A stretch of DNA of 64,000 bases, from contig NZ_JAWJEJ010000001.1 of assembly GCF_032911445.1 (NCBI RefSeq), positions 2,294,001-2,358,000 on the forward strand, written 5' to 3'. Below the pieces are notes generated by a model. That model had not been told where the DNA came from, did no database searches, and saw nothing but the letters and a program-made list of their open reading frames with translations. Each line of letters opens with the position of its first letter. Position 1 is the stretch's first letter. Source of the DNA: Sphingomonas sp. HF-S4 (GTDB lineage Bacteria > Pseudomonadota > Alphaproteobacteria > Sphingomonadales > Sphingomonadaceae). The position numbers and the translations under genes were made by a program. Shown here in pieces: positions 59,202 to 64,000 of the stretch.

Positions 59202-59756
59202 ATGTCGTCACCCGAGATCGTCGAGGAAGGTGCAGAGGGCGCAAAGCCCGCCGCGCCCAAGTCGAAGAAGAAGCTCATTATTATAGGAGCGGCTGCCGGC
59301 GTGCTGCTGCTCGGTGGCGGCGGCGGCGCTGCGGTGATGCTCTCGGGCGGGTCGGCCAAGGCCGAGACCGCGGCCGAAGGCGGCCATGGCGAAGCGCCTG
59401 CGGCCGAGGCTGAAGCCGAAGGCGGTGACGGCGGCGGCGAAGGCGCATCCAAGGAAGCATTCGTCGACGTGCCTCCGATGGTAGTGAACCTGCGCTCGCC
59501 CGACGGCGCCGCACGCTACCTCAAGATTCACTTCATGATCGTCCCCGGCGCCAAGGCGACCACCGAGAGCCTCAAGGAAAAGCTCCCGCTGATCCTCGAC
59601 GCCTACCAGCCCTTCCTGCGCGAGCTGCGCCCCGAGGATCTCGCCGGCTCGGCCGCGGTGTTCCGCATCAAGGAAGAGATGCTGGTGCGCGCCACCGAAG
59701 TGACCGGCGCGGGCAGCGTCAAGGACATCCTCATCCAGGATCTCGTGCAGCAATGA
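59202..59756 (+). CDS. fliL: Flagellar basal body-associated protein FliL
   Basis: 184 aa from ATG 59202 (AGGGA upstream). One membrane helix (about 32-55), an Ala/Glu/Gly-rich linker (60-90), then the FliL domain: VDVPPMVVNLRSPDGAARYLKIHFMIV and SLKEKLPLILDAYQPFLRELRPEDLAGSAAVFRIKEEML. It surrounds and stabilises stators. ATGA overlap with fliM. Confidence 0.94.
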   Translation: MSSPEIVEEGAEGAKPAAPKSKKKLIIIGAAAGVLLLGGGGGAAVMLSGGSAKAETAAEGGHGEAPAAEAEAEGGDGGGEGASKEAFVDVPPMVVNLRSPDGAARYLKIHFMIVPGAKATTESLKEKLPLILDAYQPFLRELRPEDLAGSAAVFRIKEEMLVRATEVTGAGSVKDILIQDLVQQ

Positions 59757-60778
59757 TCGATCTCGACGATTTCGACCTCCCCGAGCCGCCGGTCGCCGCG
59801 ATGGGCGCCGATGGCGACGTGCGCTTCGACCAGTCGGACATCGACGCGCTGTTCGGCGATCTCGGCGGCCCGGTCGAGAAGAAGAAGGGCCTGCGCGCGG
59901 TCATCGAATCCAAGGTCATCAGCCACGAGCGTCTGCCGATGCTCGAAGTGGTCTGCGACCGCGTGGTCCGCACCTTTGCCAGCTCGATGCGCAACCTCAC
60001 CTCGGACGGCGTCGACGTCAGCCTCGAGGAAGTGACCTCGATCCGCTTCGGCGAGTTCATGAACCGCGTGATGCTCCCGGCGATGGTCGGGGTGTTCAAG
60101 GTCCAGGAGTGGGAGAGCTTCGGCCTCGTCACCGTCGAATCGAGCCTGATCTATTCGGTGGTCGACGCGCTGCTCGGCGGCCGCGGCGGCGGCGCCCCGG
60201 TGATGATCGACGGCCGCGCCTTCACCACGATCGAGACCAACCTGGTCTCGCGGATGCTCGAGCTCGCGCTCACCGACTTCGCCACTGCGTTCGAGCCGAT
60301 CGAGCCGATCAACATCGATCTCGAGCGCATCGAGAGCAATCCGCGCTTCGCCGCGATCGCGGGCACGTCGAACATCTGCGCGATCGCCACCTTCCGCGTC
60401 GACATGGACGGCCGCGGCGGCAAGTTCACGTTGGTCTTCCCCTATGCGACGCTCGAGCCCGTCCGCCACAAGCTGCTCCAGCGCTTCATGGGCGAGAAGA
60501 GCGGCCGCGACGGCGTCTGGGAGGCGCACATGGCGTCCGAGATCCGCAAGACCAATGTCGATGTGAACGTCGTCCTCGGCGAGAAGCCGATGGCGATCGC
60601 CGAGCTGAAGGCGCTCCAGGTCGGCCAGACCATCGCGCTCCACAAGAGCCCGGACGATCCGCTCGACCTCGCCTCGGGCGGCGTCACGCTCGCCCAGGCC
60701 CAGATCGGCCAGCGCCGCGGCAAGGTCGCCGTGCGCCTGGTCAACGATGTCTCCTCCAAGGGAAAGATGAACGCATGA
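59753..60778 (+). CDS. fliM: Flagellar motor switch protein FliM
   Basis: 341 aa. N-terminal CheY-binding region is somewhat diverged (FDQSDIDALFGDLGG; usual LSQDEIDALL). CheC-like middle domain with FGEFMNRVMLPAMVGVFKVQEWESFGLVTVESSLIYSVVDALLGGRG (pieces) and the C-terminal SpoA domain from about 260. Receives CheY-P and sets rotation. ATGA overlaps on both sides. Confidence 0.96.
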   Translation: MIDLDDFDLPEPPVAAMGADGDVRFDQSDIDALFGDLGGPVEKKKGLRAVIESKVISHERLPMLEVVCDRVVRTFASSMRNLTSDGVDVSLEEVTSIRFGEFMNRVMLPAMVGVFKVQEWESFGLVTVESSLIYSVVDALLGGRGGGAPVMIDGRAFTTIETNLVSRMLELALTDFATAFEPIEPINIDLERIESNPRFAAIAGTSNICAIATFRVDMDGRGGKFTLVFPYATLEPVRHKLLQRFMGEKSGRDGVWEAHMASEIRKTNVDVNVVLGEKPMAIAELKALQVGQTIALHKSPDDPLDLASGGVTLAQAQIGQRRGKVAVRLVNDVSSKGKMNA

Positions 60779-61149
60779 GCTTCGCGATTCTCGCCAATGT
60801 GCTGACGATGATCTTCTGCATGGCCGTGCTCGTGCAGAGCGTCCGGATGATGCGCAGCCTGCGTACCGTCAAGGACGGCGCCCTCACCGAAACCGTCGCC
60901 GCGCTCGAAAAGGCGACCACCGGCGCGCGCGCCGTGCTTTCGGAAATGAAGGCCACTTTGGTCACCGATTGCGCCCAGAACGCCCGTGTCGTCGAGCAGG
61001 CCCGTGGCCTTCGCGACGAGCTGTCGGACATGATCGGCATCGCCGACGCCGCCTGCGAGCGCGTCGTCAACGTCGTCAGCCTTGCCAATGCCGTGCGCTC
61101 GTCCGATGCCTCGCACGAGGAATCCGAAGCCGAGCGCGAGCTCGCCTGA
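60775..61149 (+). CDS. DUF6468-type flagellar membrane protein
   Basis: 124 aa. One N-terminal membrane helix (ILANVLTMIFCMAVLVQSV) followed by a cytoplasmic coiled coil (KDGALTETVAALEKATTGARAVLSEMKATL; ARVVEQARGLRDELSDMIGIA). Small proteins of this layout follow fliM in many alphaproteobacteria (DUF6468); function unknown, likely basal-body related. Overlaps fliM by 4 nt and the next gene by 1 nt. Confidence 0.78.
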   Translation: MSFAILANVLTMIFCMAVLVQSVRMMRSLRTVKDGALTETVAALEKATTGARAVLSEMKATLVTDCAQNARVVEQARGLRDELSDMIGIADAACERVVNVVSLANAVRSSDASHEESEAERELA

Positions 61150-61715
61150 TGGCCCGCCCTTCCCTCCTCCTGCTGACTGCCGCGATCTCGGCGCTCGCCG
61201 TCGTCGCCAACGCCGCGACGATCGCGACCGACGCGGCGCAGAGCAGCGCGTCCAAGACCCGGCTCGGCAGCTCGATCGAGCAGGACCTCGCCGAGCGCGA
61301 CGCTGCCGCCGCGCGCCGCAAGCGCGGCCTCGACCTGCGCGAGCAGGCGACCAAGGCCGCCCAGACCCGGCTCGAAGCCGACCTCGCCGCACGCCAGAAG
61401 CAGGCCGAGGCCGCCGCCGCGCCGGGTGCCGCCGGCGCCGGCCCGGCCGAGGAAGCCGGCGCGCAGTTCGACGAGCTCGCCCGCATCTACCAGGCGATGA
61501 AGCCCAAGGCCGCCGCGGTGGTCTTCGAGCAGCTCGACATGGAAGTGCAGATGAAGGTCGCCCAGCGCATGCGCGAACGCTCGACCGCGATGATCATGGC
61601 CGCGATGACTCCCAAGGGCGCCGCGAACCTGAGCATGGCGCTGGCGCGGAAATCGGCGCGGATGGCGGCGGTGGCGCCGCCACAGCCGGCAGCGGCGAAG
61701 CGCCAGGGGCGCTGA
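61149..61715 (+). CDS. MotE-like flagellar motor protein
   Basis: 188 aa. Signal or membrane helix (LLLLTAAISALAVVANA), a long coiled coil (about 35-100, rich in Ala/Arg/Glu) and a C-terminal MgtE-N-like domain: DELARIYQAMKPKAAAVVFEQLDMEVQMKVAQRMRERSTAMIMAAMTPKGAANL. This matches MotE, a periplasmic chaperone or motor protein in rhizobia. Last of the fliL operon; a terminator follows. Confidence 0.8.
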   Translation: MARPSLLLLTAAISALAVVANAATIATDAAQSSASKTRLGSSIEQDLAERDAAAARRKRGLDLREQATKAAQTRLEADLAARQKQAEAAAAPGAAGAGPAEEAGAQFDELARIYQAMKPKAAAVVFEQLDMEVQMKVAQRMRERSTAMIMAAMTPKGAANLSMALARKSARMAAVAPPQPAAAKRQGR

Positions 61716-61738
61716 GCCTGGACCGCCTCGAAAGTCGA

Positions 61739-61771
61739 AAGGCCGCGGAGCGATCCGCGGCCTTCCTTTTT
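61739..61771 (+). terminator. Rho-independent terminator of the fliL operon
   Basis: 11-bp stem AAGGCCGCGGA / TCCGCGGCCTT (61739-61749 with 61754-61764), GCGA loop, then CCTTTTT. It also faces the convergent GH43 gene. Confidence 0.92.
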
Positions 61772-61787
61772 CACAGCCTTCCGCTGC

Positions 61788-62822
61788 TCAGTTCGCGTCG
61801 TTCGATCGCGGTCGCGCGGCGGACACCCCGGCCTCGGTCTGGACGACCGGCTTCATCGTCCCGTCCTTGTTGTACGTAAGGTGCTCGACCGTGACCGCGC
61901 GGCGGCCGATCGCCCCGCTCAGGTCGCCGATCGCGAGCGCCGCATTGTGCAGGAAGAGATACCAGTTTCCCTTGAACTCGGCGATGCCGGGATGGATCGT
62001 GAAGCTGTACTTGCCCGATCCCGTCAGCTCGCCGCGATAGGTCCACGGGCCGCGGATCGAAGGCGCCGTGGCGTACGATATTTTCTCGTCGCGATGGGTC
62101 GACCGGTCCAGCGACGCATAGGTCAGGTAATATAGCGCGCCGCGCCGGTGCAGCCAGGGACCTTCCTCGAAATGCGGCGGCGTGATCTCGGTGATCGGGC
62201 CATCGATCTCGATCATGTTGGGCTTGAGCTTGGCGATGTAGCATTGGCGGTTGCCCCAGGCGATCCAGGTCGTTCCGTCCCGGTCGGTGAACACCGTGGG
62301 GTCGATATCCTCCCAGCTGTGCGTGCCCTTGGGCGTCATTTCGTTGGTGATCAGCGCCGAGCCCTTCGCATCGACGAACGGGCCGGTAGGCGTGTCGGAG
62401 ACCGCGACGGCGATCGCCTTGCCGGGGTGCGTCTTGTCGTGCTCGACCGCTGCGTAGAACCAGAACTTGCCGTTCTTCTCGATGACCTGCGACGCCCACG
62501 CGTCTTTCGCGGCCCATTTGAAGTCGGCGACCTTCATGATCGCGCCGTGATCGGTCCAGCGCTTCATGTCGGTCGTCGAATAGACCAGCCACTCGCGCAT
62601 GTTGAACATCTCGTCGCGCTGCGCTTCGTCGTGCCCGACATAGAGATACAGCCGATCGCCCACCACGAGGGGTGCCGGGTCGGCAGTGAACTTGTCCCGC
62701 ACGATCGGATTGGCCCCCGGCGCACCCGAGCCGGCTCCCGGTGCGGTCTGCCCGCTGGCCGAGCTCGTCGAGGCCAGTACGGCCAGCGCCACCGCCGCCA
62801 GCATTGCTCGCCTAACGCCCAC
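61788..62822 (-). CDS. Glycoside hydrolase family 43 protein
   Basis: 344 aa. Signal peptide (LAAVALAVLASTSSASGQ) and a five-bladed propeller. Expected catalytic residues: Asp base in TADPAPLVV (D48), pKa-setting Asp in EDIDPTVF (D174) and Glu acid in FEEGPWLH (E220). GH43 enzymes are mostly arabinofuranosidases or xylosidases acting on plant hemicellulose. Exported. Downstream of the esterase on the same strand, 47 nt apart, so the pair probably acts on acetylated xylan or arabinoxylan. Confidence 0.93.
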   Translation of the reverse strand: MGVRRAMLAAVALAVLASTSSASGQTAPGAGSGAPGANPIVRDKFTADPAPLVVGDRLYLYVGHDEAQRDEMFNMREWLVYSTTDMKRWTDHGAIMKVADFKWAAKDAWASQVIEKNGKFWFYAAVEHDKTHPGKAIAVAVSDTPTGPFVDAKGSALITNEMTPKGTHSWEDIDPTVFTDRDGTTWIAWGNRQCYIAKLKPNMIEIDGPITEITPPHFEEGPWLHRRGALYYLTYASLDRSTHRDEKISYATAPSIRGPWTYRGELTGSGKYSFTIHPGIAEFKGNWYLFLHNAALAIGDLSGAIGRRAVTVEHLTYNKDGTMKPVVQTEAGVSAARPRSNDAN

Positions 62823-62869
62823 TTCGATCCCCTCTTTTCACGATGCCTGCACGGAGGACGCGGCCCATC

Positions 62870-63826
62870 CTACTTTGCGGGCTTCAGCATGCCGTGCATG
62901 CCGATCCAGCGGACGAAGGCGTCGAACCAGCCGGTGCTGGTCGTTTCCTTCTGGTACATGCCGAAGCCGTGCCCGCCTTGCTCGAACAAGTGGAATTCGG
63001 CCGGCCGCCCCGCCGCGCGCCAATTGTCGATCAGCCCGATCCCACCCTTCGCGAAGAAGGGGTCGTCCGCGGCGAGCGCGGCGAACAGGGGCGGCGCGTC
63101 GGCCGGTACGGTCACTGCGCCGAGCGGGCCATAGATGTCGCCGATAAACGCGGGCTTGGCGTCTTCGCCCGCCAGCGCAGTGGCAAGCGTGAGCATGCCC
63201 CCCGCCGAAAAGCCGACCATGCCGATGCGATCGCGATCGACATGCCATTCCGCGGCCCGGCGGCGGATCAGCGCAAAGGCGGCACGCGCGTCCGCGATCT
63301 GCGGCGCGAGGTTCTTCATGGCTTCCTGCGGCTCCATGCGCGGTGGACGCGCCGCACCCGAGAACATCTCCTGCATCGAACGCTCGAACCCGGGCATGTC
63401 GGCAGGGGTCGGATTGAGCCGGTATTTGAGCACGAAGGCGGCTACGCCCTTCGCCGCCAACGCCCGCGCGACATCCCAGCCCTCGTTCTCCATCGACAGG
63501 GTCCTGAAACCGCCGCCTGGCGCGACCACCACGGCGGCGCCGGTCGCGCGCTTGGGGTCCGGCAGGAAAGGCGTAAGCGTGGCGACGGTAACGTTGCGCG
63601 CGAAGACGCTGCCATATTGACGATGCCACGCCTCCTGCGCCGTCGCGCCCGGCAAGGGCCCGGTGTCCAACGGGATCGCATCGGGCTGCGCCGGCACCGC
63701 GATCGGCGTCATCTTGTCGTTTTGCGCATAGGCGCCGGGAATGGCAATGCACATCGCCGCCGCGAGTGCCGTGCCGGCCGTCGCCCGAAACGACAACACG
63801 CCTGCCAGAAGGATCGTCCTTTGCAC
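62870..63826 (-). CDS. Alpha/beta hydrolase, acetyl-xylan or feruloyl esterase type
   Basis: 318 aa. Signal peptide ending AYAQ34. Oxyanion region VVVAPGGGFRTL; nucleophile S207 in GFSAGG; Asp near 254 (ALAADDPF); His286 in QGGHGFGMY. This is the layout of BD-FAE/Axe-type small esterases that remove acetyl or feruloyl groups from hemicellulose. First gene of an operon with GH43. Substrate is inferred from the neighbour. Confidence 0.9.
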   Translation of the reverse strand: MQRTILLAGVLSFRATAGTALAAAMCIAIPGAYAQNDKMTPIAVPAQPDAIPLDTGPLPGATAQEAWHRQYGSVFARNVTVATLTPFLPDPKRATGAAVVVAPGGGFRTLSMENEGWDVARALAAKGVAAFVLKYRLNPTPADMPGFERSMQEMFSGAARPPRMEPQEAMKNLAPQIADARAAFALIRRRAAEWHVDRDRIGMVGFSAGGMLTLATALAGEDAKPAFIGDIYGPLGAVTVPADAPPLFAALAADDPFFAKGGIGLIDNWRAAGRPAEFHLFEQGGHGFGMYQKETTSTGWFDAFVRWIGMHGMLKPAK

Positions 63827-63874
63827 AGCTGCTCTCCCAGATTACGCCGGGGCTGCCATCGCGCCCCGGTCAAG

Positions 63875-63884
63875 TTAGCGCTAC
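63875..63884. promoter_or_regulatory. Possible LacI-type operator before the esterase/GH43 operon
   Basis: TTAGCGCTAC contains the palindrome TAGCGCTA, 49 nt before the esterase start. A looser pair, TAGCG...CGCTA, lies at 63949-63968. Short palindromes with a central CG are typical LacI-family operators in carbohydrate loci. The remaining bases to 64000 show no gene. Confidence 0.4.
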
Positions 63885-64000
63885 CATAACGCGGTTGCGC
63901 GAAGGTGTTCAAGCCACTTGTCGAAGCAGCGCCTGAGAGGCCTGCAGCTAGCGAACCCGTTCCCGCTAATACTGACTTAGTTGGGCAGTCGAGAGCGCCC

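Noticed and set aside
59278..59286. ATTATTATAGGAG inside fliL as another promoter element
   Set aside because: It lies in the conserved membrane-helix codons of fliL (IIIGAA) and has no gene or gap next to it.

Overview
The window is high-GC DNA (codon third positions mostly G or C) with an alphaproteobacterial gene repertoire. FlaF, FliX and a FlbD-type regulator, the flgF-flgG-flgA-flgH order, the DUF6468/MotE-like pair after fliM, and abundant short GC-rich palindromic repeats all point to a motile Sphingomonas-like member of the Sphingomonadales. This assignment is an inference from gene content; no rRNA gene is present.

Layout. 1-5.1 kb: a type II secretion cluster (gspH partial, gspI, gspC, gspD on +; an N-like protein, gspM and an unusually short gspL on -). 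5.2-14.9 kb: a Tat-exported PhoX/DUF839 protein, a small lipoprotein, two tandem amidohydrolases, and a FixL/FixJ-like two-component pair. 15-28.3 kb: flaF, a HAD-type protein with a methyltransferase (possible flagellin modification), then one tightly overlapping operon that runs motA-STAS-cheY-cheA-cheW-cheR-cheB-cheY-cheD-unknown-motB-FliL-like, followed by a PilZ protein. 28.7-33.2 kb: fliP-fliO-fliN-like on - and flgC-fliE-fliQ-fliR-flhB on +. 33.4-35.6 kb: katG, a non-flagellar insertion. 35.6-61.7 kb: fliX, flgI-flgJ-flgN-like, small unknowns and a LuxR-type membrane regulator pair, flgB and a FlaEY-like propeller protein, fliG-fliH, fliF-fliN-flbD, flhA, fliK-flgD, two unknown genes, flagellin, a Crp/Fnr regulator, flgF-G-A-H, and fliL-fliM-DUF6468-motE-like. 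61.8-64 kb: a GH43 glycosidase and an esterase.

The flagellar genes form many short divergent units. Fourteen probable start regions carry the same -10-like element, TATAAK or a close variant, always preceded directly by C (CTATAAT). Several also carry a 13-nt palindrome, GGCA-N5-TGCC, that resembles Caulobacter ftr (FlbD) sites. The FlbD protein encoded here has lost key sigma-54 activator residues (GAFPGA instead of GAFTGA; FLREVG instead of FLDEIG). I therefore infer that flagellar control in this lineage may have shifted from sigma-54 to a sigma-70-like mechanism. One copy of the -10 motif precedes no gene, only a stretch of about 130 nt that ends in a strong terminator: a candidate flagellar small RNA. 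fliI, fliJ, flgE, flgK, flgL, fliD, flbT and chemoreceptor genes are not in the window and must lie elsewhere if the system is functional.
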